Shown here one piece after another: positions 46,857 through 54,976 of a stretch of 64,000 bases of DNA (positions are counted from its first letter, which is position 1; the number at the start of each line of letters is the position of its first letter). This DNA comes from Roseibium porphyridii (lineage in GTDB: Bacteria; Pseudomonadota; Alphaproteobacteria; Rhizobiales; Stappiaceae), in NCBI RefSeq assembly GCF_026191725.2, contig NZ_CP120863.1:4382001-4446000 (forward strand). The letters run 5' to 3'. The notes beneath the pieces are model-generated. The model was not told where the DNA came from. It saw only the letters and a program-made list of their open reading frames with translations, and searched no databases. A program made the translations under genes and the position numbers.

Positions 46857-47780
46857 TCAATCGTACCGCACGCGTGGATCGAGCAATGCGTAAAGCAGAT
46901 CCACAACGAGATTGAACAAGATGACGAAACAAGCCACGACCACAACGGTTCCCATCACAAGCGTGTAGTCACGATTGAGCGCTCCCTGGACGAAGTAGCG
47001 ACCGATACCGGGAATGCCGAAGATTGTTTCAATCACCACGGAGCCGGTCAACAGGGCGGCTGCGGCGGGTCCCAGATAGGAAACAACAGGCAGGATCGCA
47101 CCCCTGAGTGCATGCACCACGATGACCATGTAGCCGGTCAGGCCATAAGCCCGTGCGGTGCGGACATGATTTGATCGCAGCGCCTCGATCATCGAACCGC
47201 GGGTCAGGCGCGCAACAACAGCAACTTGAGGCAGGGCCAACGTAACCACGGGCAGGATGACGTTGACGAAGGCGCCGCCGTTCCATCCGCCCACCGGGAG
47301 CCAGCCGAGCCAGACCCCAAGTATCAGCGTGAGAATGGGTGCAACGACGAAATTCGGGATCGTCACACCGAGCGTTGCCGCCGCCATGATCGAATAATCA
47401 GCAGGCTTGTTCTGGCGGAGGGCCGCAGCCACACCGAGCGTTCCTCCGACCACCAGAGCCAGACAGAGCGCTGTCAGGCCGAGTTGGATCGAAATAGGAA
47501 GGCTTTGTGCAAAAAGCTCATTGATCGTGAAATCTCTGAAATAGAAGCTCGGCCCGAAATCCAGTTGCGCGATGCTTTTCAGATAAAGCAGGTACTGGTT
47601 CCAGAGCGGCTCGTCCAGGTGATAGATCTTGTTGAGGTTTTCCATCACCTTGGCCTCTAACGGGCGCTCGAGATCGAATGGGCCACCAGGCGCGATCCGG
47701 ATCAGGAAAAAGGAAATGGTCACGATCAGAAAGAGAGTCGGGATTGCTCCAAGCAATCGACCGAGCACATAGCGGTGCAT
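46857..47780 (-). CDS. Peptide ABC transporter permease (OppB type)
   Basis: A 307-residue inner-membrane permease with the OppB features LFLIVTISFFLIRIAPGGPFD at the N-terminus, LDEPLWNQYLLYLKSIAQLDFGPSF in the first periplasmic part, the coupling loop NHVRTARAYGLTGYMVIVVHALRGAILPVV and the terminus DLLYALLDPRVRYD. It follows the binding-protein gene after 90 bp that contain a strong hairpin. Confidence 0.93.
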   Translation of the reverse strand: MHRYVLGRLLGAIPTLFLIVTISFFLIRIAPGGPFDLERPLEAKVMENLNKIYHLDEPLWNQYLLYLKSIAQLDFGPSFYFRDFTINELFAQSLPISIQLGLTALCLALVVGGTLGVAAALRQNKPADYSIMAAATLGVTIPNFVVAPILTLILGVWLGWLPVGGWNGGAFVNVILPVVTLALPQVAVVARLTRGSMIEALRSNHVRTARAYGLTGYMVIVVHALRGAILPVVSYLGPAAAALLTGSVVIETIFGIPGIGRYFVQGALNRDYTLVMGTVVVVACFVILFNLVVDLLYALLDPRVRYD

Positions 47781-47831
47781 AGGTTTGCCCCTGTTGGTTT
47801 GCCGGCGGTCTTTGATTGCCGCCTTGCAAAA

Positions 47832-47857
47832 GACCGGCAGGGAGTTCCCTGCCGGTC
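47832..47857 (-). terminator. Strong intercistronic hairpin between binding protein and OppB genes
   Basis: Perfect 12-bp arms GACCGGCAGGGA (47832-47843) and TCCCTGCCGGTC (47846-47857) lie 13 bp after the binding-protein stop. Without a T-run it probably lets part of transcription through and protects the upstream mRNA. Confidence 0.7.
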
Positions 47858-47870
47858 CTGGCGTTATCGA

Positions 47871-49457
47871 TTATTCGGAGATGCTTATGAAGCGGGTCGG
47901 ATGAACATTGAGGAGATTGTCCTCAAATCCGGAAACCTTGTCGGAAACCAGGTTCATGGAGCCGTAGTACATCAGCGGGATGAACGGCAGATCGCGCATG
48001 AACATTTCTTCTGCCTGCTTCAGGATGCCGGCGCGCTTCTCCAAATCAATGGTCTCCGCGGCCTGATCCATTAGCGCGTCATACTCCGGGTTCTCGTAAC
48101 GAGCGTAGTTGAAGCCGGTGTTGTCGCTCTCGACCATGAACAGGAAGTTCTGCGGGTCGGAATAGTCACCAATCCAGCCGGCACGGGCAACGTCAAAGTC
48201 CTGACGGTCACGCAACATGGCGTAGTGGGTCTTGGTGTCTGTGTTGATCATCGAAATCTCAACACCCAGCGGCGCCCACATATCGGCAATCGCAACAGCC
48301 GTGTTCTTGTGGTTTTCTGAGGTGTTGTAGTTGATGGTCAGCTTGAGCGGGTTGGATTCACTGAACCCGGCCTTTTCCAGCATTTCGATCGCTTTTTCTT
48401 CACGATCGATCTGAGACATGTCCTTGTAGTCTGCAAAGGCCGGCTCGCCGTAGTTGCCGATGCCAGGCGGCACGAAGGAGTAGCCCGCGACCATTGTGGA
48501 GCCCCAGATCTCGTCGGCAAGAAACTCCCGGTCAATCGCCATGGACAGTGCCTGGCGAACCTCAGGATTGCTCAATGCCTCATCTTCGTGGTTCAGAGCG
48601 TAGTAGTAGGTTCCCAGATAGGGCGCAACGCGGAACTGATCGCCCAGATTGTCCTTCATGAAGGCAACCTGTTCGGTCGGAGCATCGTTGTTGGTGTGCA
48701 GTTCACCAGCCTGGAAGCGGCGGAGCGCAGCGCCACGGTCTTCGGTCGGATAGAAGAAGACGGTGTCGACTTTGACGTTGTCCGCGTCGTGAAAATTCGG
48801 GTTCTTCGTCGCCTTGACATGCGCGTTCGGAATGAACTCAGCCAGCGTGAAGGCACCGTTGGTAACGATGTTTTCCGGCTTCACGAAATCAGAGCCGTGC
48901 GCTTCGACGGAGGCCGGGTGAACCGGCAAGCCAGTCTGGTGCGTCAGCTGATCGATGAAGTAAGGTGTCGGAGCCTCAAGCGTAATCTCCAGAGTGTGAT
49001 CGTCAATCGCCTTGACGCCGATTTCTTCCGGCTTCAGATCGCCTTTGTTGACCTTCTCTGCATTCTTGATCGGGTAAAGAATGTTTGCGTATTTGGCGCC
49101 GGTTTCGGGCGTCATGATACGCTGCAACGAATAGACGAAATCACCTGCTACGACAGGGTCGCCATTGGACCACTTGGCATCGTCACGCAGTTTGAAGGTG
49201 TAGACTGTCCCGTCATCTGAAATCGTCCAATCAGTCGCAACGCCAGGGATCACCTGACCGTCGGCACTGTAGGAAACGAGGCCTTCATAAAGGTCACGCA
49301 GGATATGCGCTTCGTATGTTGTGGAGGTCTTGTGCTGGTCCAGTGTTTCCGGGTCAGCAGTGTTGCCGCGGTGGTAAACCACTTCAGCAAAGGCGGTAAG
49401 AGATGTAGCGGCCATCAGAGCCGCCGCAAGCGCGGTCACGCGCATAGACTTGATCAT
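47871..49457 (-). CDS. Periplasmic oligopeptide-binding protein (OppA type)
   Basis: A 528-residue family-5 binding protein. ATG 49457 follows GGGGAGAG. A signal peptide is seen (residues 1-23, IKSMRVTALAAALMAATSLTAFAEV). The mature protein resembles OppA/MppA: HRGNTADPETLDQHKTSTTYEAHIL, LRDDAKWSNGDPVVAGDFVYSLQRI and RVAPYLGTYYYALN. It is first in a four-gene operon for a peptide importer. Confidence 0.93.
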   Translation of the reverse strand: MIKSMRVTALAAALMAATSLTAFAEVVYHRGNTADPETLDQHKTSTTYEAHILRDLYEGLVSYSADGQVIPGVATDWTISDDGTVYTFKLRDDAKWSNGDPVVAGDFVYSLQRIMTPETGAKYANILYPIKNAEKVNKGDLKPEEIGVKAIDDHTLEITLEAPTPYFIDQLTHQTGLPVHPASVEAHGSDFVKPENIVTNGAFTLAEFIPNAHVKATKNPNFHDADNVKVDTVFFYPTEDRGAALRRFQAGELHTNNDAPTEQVAFMKDNLGDQFRVAPYLGTYYYALNHEDEALSNPEVRQALSMAIDREFLADEIWGSTMVAGYSFVPPGIGNYGEPAFADYKDMSQIDREEKAIEMLEKAGFSESNPLKLTINYNTSENHKNTAVAIADMWAPLGVEISMINTDTKTHYAMLRDRQDFDVARAGWIGDYSDPQNFLFMVESDNTGFNYARYENPEYDALMDQAAETIDLEKRAGILKQAEEMFMRDLPFIPLMYYGSMNLVSDKVSGFEDNLLNVHPTRFISISE

Positions 49458-49679
49458 ATCGCTCTCCCCTCTTCGGTTATGTTTGATGTTACAGGAACGA
49501 TACCGGACAAGATTCCACGACCTTTGCGCGCAATCAAGCATCCCCCAACGGCACATTTCGACGAAGGTCGAAAATAGGCTATGTTTTTGCAGAAAACGCA
49601 CGTCAACCGGAATAAAATTCCGCTCTTTTCCGATATTGCCAATGGATCACCCGCAGAGATGGGCAACATTATGCCGAAG

Positions 49680-50180
49680 TCATCGGCAAAATCGATATTT
49701 TCCGCTATAGGCCAGGTAAGTACCCGTATTGGGATTGAAAGACTTGAATTTCCGCGAACAATAGGCCACCCACTGCGGCGTGAACGGAGCCAATCCTGTC
49801 TTGGTGTAAGGCACACGCTGCGGTTGTCTGTAGGCGCGTCTTGGCGGGTTCACATAAACCCTTGAACGGTACGGATAAGCCCGCCTGTCATAGGGATGGT
49901 AGTAGTAAGGAGCGCCATAGGGTCTGAATGGAGGTCCTGAAAAACCGTAGGGACCAAACCCGTAATAGAAGCCGCTTCGATAGCCACGGTACCCTCGCGA
50001 CCCAATCGCGATACCGACGCCGCCGCCGCCAAAATAGAATGCGTCGGCGCGGGCCTCACCTACTCCTGTAAATACGGAAGCTGTTCCGGCAGCTACGGTC
50101 AGAACGGTCGCTGCAAGGCAGGATTTGAAGGTCGTTTTCAGGCGCGCGGCCCAGTTCGGGCCAACTAGCCGATAAGACAT
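49680..50180 (-). CDS. BA14K-like secreted protein
   Basis: A 166-residue secreted protein. The start is set at MSYRLVG (50180), with an N-terminal hydrophobic signal to about residue 46 (GEARA/DAF). The middle is a low-complexity Gly/Tyr/Pro/Arg-rich stretch (GYRGYRSGFYYGFGPYGF), and the C-terminus is the BA14K motif WVAYCSRKFKSFNPNTGTYLAYSGKYRFC with two cysteines. Its Brucella namesake is an immunoreactive lectin-like protein. The role here is unknown. Confidence 0.85.
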   Translation of the reverse strand: MSYRLVGPNWAARLKTTFKSCLAATVLTVAAGTASVFTGVGEARADAFYFGGGGVGIAIGSRGYRGYRSGFYYGFGPYGFSGPPFRPYGAPYYYHPYDRRAYPYRSRVYVNPPRRAYRQPQRVPYTKTGLAPFTPQWVAYCSRKFKSFNPNTGTYLAYSGKYRFCR

Positions 50181-50387
50181 GATGCTCTCTCCTGTCAGCC
50201 GTTTCGGCCGAACGTTGGTGGTCGCCCCTGTCCACGTCGTAAGGATCATAACCGAATTCTAGGCGAAAATCTCGGGGCTTGCCGATCAAAAATGAGCGAC
50301 GGGTTGTTCCATGTGCTTGCAGTGCACTTGCACGACCAGTAAACCGGGCGCCGTTCTTGCCCCTTGACCTCTGACCGACAGGCACAC

Positions 50388-52199
50388 ATGGCCCCACCGC
50401 TTCTTACGCTCCGCGACGTCCACCTGACCTTTGGCGGAACACCGCTGTTGACCGGTACTGATCTTTCGGTATCCGAAGGTGAGCGCCTCTGTCTCGTTGG
50501 CCGCAACGGCTCAGGCAAATCAACGCTTTTGAAAATTGCTGCGGGCCAGGTCGAGATGGACAAGGGCGAGCGTTTCTTTCAACCCGGCCGGACCATTCGT
50601 TATCTACCGCAAGACCCTGACCTTTCCTCGTATGCATCTGTACTGGACTATGTGAACGAAGGCCTCACGGAGGGCGACGACCCTTATCGTGGAGCGTATC
50701 TACTGGGAGTGCTTGGTCTGAGTGGACAAGAAACCCCACAGTCGCTTTCTGGTGGGGAAGCGCGGCGCGCAGCGCTTGCGCGCACGCTCGCGCCGGAGCC
50801 GGACATCCTTCTCCTCGACGAGCCGACCAACCACCTGGACCTTCCTGCGATTGAATGGCTCGAAGAAGAGCTCAAAAGCCTGAAATCTGCACTGGTCCTG
50901 ATTTCTCACGACCGCCGTTTTCTGGAAAACCTTTCCCGTGCAACGGTCTGGATCGACCGCGGCATTGCCCGGCGCATGGAAAAAGGTTTCTCCCATTTTG
51001 AAGCCTGGCGTGACGAAGTGTTTGAGCAAGAAGAAATCGACCAGCAGAAACTGGCGCAAAAGATCAAACGCGAAGAACACTGGATGACTTACGGGGTCAC
51101 AGCGCGCCGTAAGCGCAACATGCGCCGGGTGCGCGAACTTGCCGACTTGAGAAAACAGAAGCGCGAACATCGCGGTCCGCAGGGTACCGCCAAACTCAGC
51201 GCGACGGAGGCAGAGGTCTCCGGCAAGCTCGTGGTGGAAGCAAAAGGCATCTCGAAAGCCTATGGCGATCGGCGGATCGTTCAGGACTTTTCTACCCGCA
51301 TCCAGCGTGGTGACAGGATCGGTTTCGTCGGCCCCAATGGCGCCGGCAAAACGACACTCCTGAAAATGCTCACCGGGGAGCTGGCGCCTGACAGTGGTAC
51401 GACCCGTCTCGGCACAAACCTTGAAATGGTGACCCTCGATCAGAAACGGGAAAAGCTCGATCTCGGTGACACACTGGCTTCTGTGCTGACCGGTGGCCGA
51501 GGGGACATGGTTGTCATTGGCGACGAAACCAAACACGTCATGTCCTATATGAAGGACTTTCTGTTTTCACCCGAACAGGCCCGGACACCGGTCGGTGTTC
51601 TTTCCGGAGGTGAACGGGCCCGCGCCATGCTCGCGCGTGCGCTTGCCAACAAGTCCAACATGATGGTGCTCGACGAACCGACAAACGATCTTGATCTGGA
51701 AACGCTGGACCTGCTGCAGGAATTGCTCGCGGACTATCCCGGGACAGCTCTGATCGTTTCGCACGATCGCGATTTCCTCGACCGGATTGCCACTTCGGTC
51801 ATCGTCTCGGAGGATGACGGCGTCTGGCGTGAATATGCCGGTGGCTACACCGACATGCTGGCGCAACGCGGTGAAGGCGTGAAAGCGCGAAAAGGCGAGA
51901 AACCTGCACCGGCAAAGAAAGAAAAGTCATCTTCATCAAACGGTTCGGTTCAAAAGCCGCAATCAAAGTCGAAGCTCAGTTTCACTCAGCAGCATCTTTT
52001 AAAAACGCTGCCGGACACAATCGAGCAACTTGAAGCAAAACTTGAAAAGCTTCAGGTGGAAATGAATGACCCGCAGCTTTACGTTAAGAACCCTGACAAA
52101 TTTGCCAAGTTATCGCAACAAATCACTGATCTGACAGCAGAAAAGGACGCTGCCGAGGAACAGTGGCTGGAGTTGGAATTGTTGAGCGAGGAAAGCTGA
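50388..52199 (+). CDS. uup: ABC-F ATPase, Uup type
   Basis: A 603-residue soluble ATPase with two ABC domains and no membrane part. ATG 50388 lacks a strong ribosome site. Domain 1 has GRNGSGKSTLLKI, LSGGEARRAALARTL and LLDEPTNHLDLPAIEWLEE; domain 2 has GPNGAGKTTLLKML, LSGGERARAMLARAL and VLDEPTNDLDLETL. An arm/linker is found between them, and a charged linker leads to a C-terminal coiled coil (about residues 540-600) as in Uup. ABC-F proteins act on ribosomes; Uup also binds branched DNA. Confidence 0.92.
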   Translation: MAPPLLTLRDVHLTFGGTPLLTGTDLSVSEGERLCLVGRNGSGKSTLLKIAAGQVEMDKGERFFQPGRTIRYLPQDPDLSSYASVLDYVNEGLTEGDDPYRGAYLLGVLGLSGQETPQSLSGGEARRAALARTLAPEPDILLLDEPTNHLDLPAIEWLEEELKSLKSALVLISHDRRFLENLSRATVWIDRGIARRMEKGFSHFEAWRDEVFEQEEIDQQKLAQKIKREEHWMTYGVTARRKRNMRRVRELADLRKQKREHRGPQGTAKLSATEAEVSGKLVVEAKGISKAYGDRRIVQDFSTRIQRGDRIGFVGPNGAGKTTLLKMLTGELAPDSGTTRLGTNLEMVTLDQKREKLDLGDTLASVLTGGRGDMVVIGDETKHVMSYMKDFLFSPEQARTPVGVLSGGERARAMLARALANKSNMMVLDEPTNDLDLETLDLLQELLADYPGTALIVSHDRDFLDRIATSVIVSEDDGVWREYAGGYTDMLAQRGEGVKARKGEKPAPAKKEKSSSSNGSVQKPQSKSKLSFTQQHLLKTLPDTIEQLEAKLEKLQVEMNDPQLYVKNPDKFAKLSQQITDLTAEKDAAEEQWLELELLSEES

Positions 52200-52244
52200 C
52201 AGCGCCTTTCAATTGTCTGGTGCCCGGGCTCAGGCCTCCCCCAG

Positions 52245-52793
52245 TTACGATGGCCTCAGATCCTTGTAAAACACGGTCGTTGCGTCCAGGGCACCGTGGC
52301 TGCCATAGGCATAGTCCGGTATGACGCCGACCATGTTGTAACCGCATGTCGGATAGAGCTGCTCCGCCCGATCTCCGGTGACGGTGTCCAGAACGAGCAG
52401 CCAGCGGTCAATTGACGACGCCAAGCCATCGACGGCTGCCATCAACCGGCGCGCCAGACCCTTGCGCCTGTGATCTGGATGCACCATCAGCTTAGCGACG
52501 TCTGCGCGGTGCAAGCCATTGTCCTGCAGTGCAGGAACGAGCATGACCACTCCGGTCACCTCCCCCTGTTCGCGGGTGACCATTAAAAACGCCTCGCCTT
52601 TCTCAATCGCTGCCACCTGTCTTTTCCAGAAGGCTTCCGCCCTTTTGGATGACAATGGAAGAATGAAACCAATCCCTGCGCCATCTTCGACGCAGGCTCT
52701 GAGAAGGCCGGCAAGTTGCGGCAACGCGGCCTCTGCTTCACTACCCGTCAGAAGGAAAACCGGTGCTTCCGGGACAAAGTCTGTCGATGTCAT
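52245..52793 (-). CDS. GNAT family acetyltransferase
   Basis: A 182-residue acetyltransferase with the acetyl-CoA motif VHPDHRRKGLARRLMAAVD and the ending YAYGSHGALDATTVFYKDL. Its start overlaps the upstream XRE regulator gene by ATGA, so the pair is co-translated and the regulator probably controls it. The pairing of a cupin regulator with a GNAT enzyme is common in small-molecule or polyamine resistance units. The substrate is unknown. Confidence 0.88.
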   Translation of the reverse strand: MTSTDFVPEAPVFLLTGSEAEAALPQLAGLLRACVEDGAGIGFILPLSSKRAEAFWKRQVAAIEKGEAFLMVTREQGEVTGVVMLVPALQDNGLHRADVAKLMVHPDHRRKGLARRLMAAVDGLASSIDRWLLVLDTVTGDRAEQLYPTCGYNMVGVIPDYAYGSHGALDATTVFYKDLRPS

Positions 52794-53347
52794 GGCGTGA
52801 CCACCGTCAAAAGATAACGCGCCGGTTCTGCGCCTGTTGCGTGGTAGGAGTTGGGAGCGTTCAATCGGAACCGCAAACAGTCTCCAGGTGTGAGTTCATG
52901 ACGCTCATCGCCAATCGTCATCGTCATGGTTCCTTGAAGCAGAACAAGGTGATGCTCAAGATCGGGAAGTGGAGGTACTGAGTAGGAGATTATCTTGCCG
53001 GGAGGCAATTCGCCTTCAACGACACTTCCACGGAATCCGCTGCATGCCGGCGACACAGAGCGTCTCAGGAACCCGGTTTCCGGATCCTGCCAAACAGGCT
53101 GTTCTGCGCGCGCTATCTTTGCGTCCAATACAGGGGCTCCGAAGCCGAACATTTCTGCCATTGTAATCTCGAAGGCCCGGGCAAGCTGCCCGAGCGAGGC
53201 TGCTGTTGGACTGGTGTCGCCCCGCTCTATTCGCGACAGCGTTGCGCGGCTAATGCCGGACTTTTCAGCAAGCAGGTCCAGGTTCCAGTTGCGAGATTTA
53301 CGCAACTCGGCAATACGGCGTCCCAGCTGTTCGTCTGTGTCGGTCAT
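52790..53347 (-). CDS. XRE-family regulator with cupin domain
   Basis: A 185-residue regulator. The N-terminal helix-turn-helix (about residues 8-62) includes IAELRKSRNWNLDLLAEKSGISRATLSRIERGDTSPT; the C-terminal cupin (from about 105) has LPPGKIISYSVPPLPDLEHHLVLLQGTM and LTPGDCLRFR. Regulators of this form sense a small metabolite in the cupin. An 11-bp inverted repeat overlaps the ribosome site of its own gene, which suggests autoregulation. Confidence 0.9.
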   Translation of the reverse strand: MTDTDEQLGRRIAELRKSRNWNLDLLAEKSGISRATLSRIERGDTSPTAASLGQLARAFEITMAEMFGFGAPVLDAKIARAEQPVWQDPETGFLRRSVSPACSGFRGSVVEGELPPGKIISYSVPPLPDLEHHLVLLQGTMTMTIGDERHELTPGDCLRFRLNAPNSYHATGAEPARYLLTVVTP

Positions 53348-53351
53348 CAGC

Positions 53352-53391
53352 CAATTCCCATAAATGATAATATTCTCAAATATGGGAATTG
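53352..53391 (-). promoter_or_regulatory. Inverted repeat overlapping the XRE-cupin ribosome site
   Basis: Arms CAATTCCCATA (53352-53362) and TATGGGAATTG (53381-53391) are perfect reverse complements separated by 18 bp. The gene-proximal arm includes the GGGAATTG that should pair with 16S rRNA, so a bound repressor or an mRNA hairpin would block translation initiation. Confidence 0.6.
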
Positions 53392-53417
53392 CTTGAAATT
53401 CAAGTCAGCCGATGGCC

Positions 53418-54680
53418 TCAGACTTTTGAGAACACCGCGCTGGCATTGACGCCACCGAAACCGAAACCGTTTGTCAGGATATGATCCACCTGCCTCGCGA
53501 TGGCCCGATCCGGGATCATCTCGAATTTCGCCATGCCTTCATCCGCATTTTCCAGGTTCCGCGACGGCGGCAGCAAACCACTGAGAAGCGCTTTGACGCA
53601 GGCAATTGCTTCAACGGCGCCCGCTGCCCCCAGAAGATGGCCAAACATCGATTTTGACGAGGAAACGGCCAGATCCTTGCCACGCCCGGCGAACAACGTT
53701 GTCAGAGCTGCGACTTCTGCAGCGTCTCCAACCGGTGTCGAGGTCGAGTGAGCATTGACATAACCAATCTCTGCCGGTTTGAGATTTGCCGTCGACAGGG
53801 CTTGCCGCATAGCCCGTAAGCCCCCTTCACCGTCGGGAGATGAGGCTGTTACGTGATAGGCGTCGGCACTGGTGCCGTAACCGGTCAATTCCACCAGCAT
53901 ATTCGCGCCGCGCGCCTTGGCGTGCTCATAGTCTTCCAGCACGAGAATGCCGGCTCCTTCCCCCATGATGAAGCCATCCCGGTCCTGATCGAACGGACGG
54001 GACGCGTGAGCCGGATCATCGTTTCGCTTCGAAGACATGGCCTTGGCTGCACAGAACCCGGCATATGAGACACGGTCGATGCAGGCTTCCGCGCCACCGG
54101 CGACCATAACATCTGCCTCACCTGCGCGGATAAGTCTTGCGGCATCTCCAAGTGCTTGCAGGCTGGCCGCGCAAGCTGTGACCGGTGCGCCTATCGGCCC
54201 TTTCAAGCCGTGCCGGATGGAAACCTGTCCGGCTGCAAGATTGGCAAGAAATGAGGGAACCAGAAAGGGAGATGCCCTGCGCGGTCCCTTCTCATCCACC
54301 AGTCGCGTGCCGGCAGTCATTGCCGGAAAGCCGCCGACACCCGTGCCGATGATCGTACCTGTTCGCTCTTTCTCTGCATCCGTCTTCGGAGCCCAGCCTG
54401 CATGAGCCAGCGCTTCCTGAACGGCGCCCATGGCAAAGTGAATGAAGCGATCAGACCGGCGTTGTTCACGCGGCTGCATGACAGCGTCGACGTCAAAACC
54501 AAACGTGTCTTCAGCGCGTGTCGGCACTTCACCGGCAACCTGGCAAGCAAGATCACCAGCTTCGAAGTGGCTGATTTTCCTAATGCCATTGTAGCCAGAG
54601 GTCAGTCGTTCCCAAAAGCCTTCGACCCCTGTTCCGACCGGCGAGACAACTCCCAATCCTGTAACGACAACGCGGCGCAT
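53418..54680 (-). CDS. Beta-ketoacyl-ACP synthase, FabF-like
   Basis: A 420-residue KAS II-type condensing enzyme with the start RRVVVTGLGVVSPVGTGVEGFW. The Cys-His-His triad is visible in VTACAASLQALGDA, NAHSTSTPVGDAAE and MFGHLLGAAGAVEA, and NGFGFGGVNASAVF ends the fold. It is probably cytosolic and extends an acyl-ACP. It is not next to acpP or fabG as the housekeeping fabF would be, so it may be a secondary enzyme. GAGGT lies upstream, and a palindrome 30 bp upstream suggests dedicated control. Confidence 0.88.
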   Translation of the reverse strand: MRRVVVTGLGVVSPVGTGVEGFWERLTSGYNGIRKISHFEAGDLACQVAGEVPTRAEDTFGFDVDAVMQPREQRRSDRFIHFAMGAVQEALAHAGWAPKTDAEKERTGTIIGTGVGGFPAMTAGTRLVDEKGPRRASPFLVPSFLANLAAGQVSIRHGLKGPIGAPVTACAASLQALGDAARLIRAGEADVMVAGGAEACIDRVSYAGFCAAKAMSSKRNDDPAHASRPFDQDRDGFIMGEGAGILVLEDYEHAKARGANMLVELTGYGTSADAYHVTASSPDGEGGLRAMRQALSTANLKPAEIGYVNAHSTSTPVGDAAEVAALTTLFAGRGKDLAVSSSKSMFGHLLGAAGAVEAIACVKALLSGLLPPSRNLENADEGMAKFEMIPDRAIARQVDHILTNGFGFGGVNASAVFSKV

Positions 54681-54709
54681 ATCTGACCTCTACTGATTCA
54701 TGGATTCGA

Positions 54710-54725
54710 ATGTGTAATTACACAT
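54710..54725. promoter_or_regulatory. 16-bp perfect palindrome upstream of FabF-like gene
   Basis: ATGTGTAATTACACAT is fully palindromic and lies 29 bp before the start of the FabF-like gene. It is a likely operator, perhaps for a TetR-family repressor. No regulator is adjacent. Confidence 0.5.
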
Positions 54726-54895
54726 CCAACGTCGGCAACTCAAGCGTCAACTGTCCAGCGCGCTTTAAAAAGTTCAGGGATTTGAGTTTCTGCCAGGCAG
54801 CTTAGCGAAAAAACGCGCTGCGCAACTTCTGGTTTTTCAGTATGAGAAACGCCAGACCGGTCATGAAGCAATGAAATGCCGCGCCAACAAAAGAG

Positions 54896-54934
54896 CTTTC
54901 GCGCAACCGGGGTGGGGGGAAGGTTGCGCGAAAG
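54896..54934 (-). terminator. Strong terminator after chemoreceptor gene
   Basis: Perfect 13-bp arms CTTTCGCGCAACC (54896-54908) and GGTTGCGCGAAAG (54922-54934) enclose a G-rich 13-base loop. It lies 42 bp after the chemoreceptor stop and is followed on the minus strand by CTCTTTTGTT. Confidence 0.8.
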
Positions 54935-54976
54935 CAGTCCGCTGGAATGCCGGAACCCGGCTCCATTGCGGATTTA

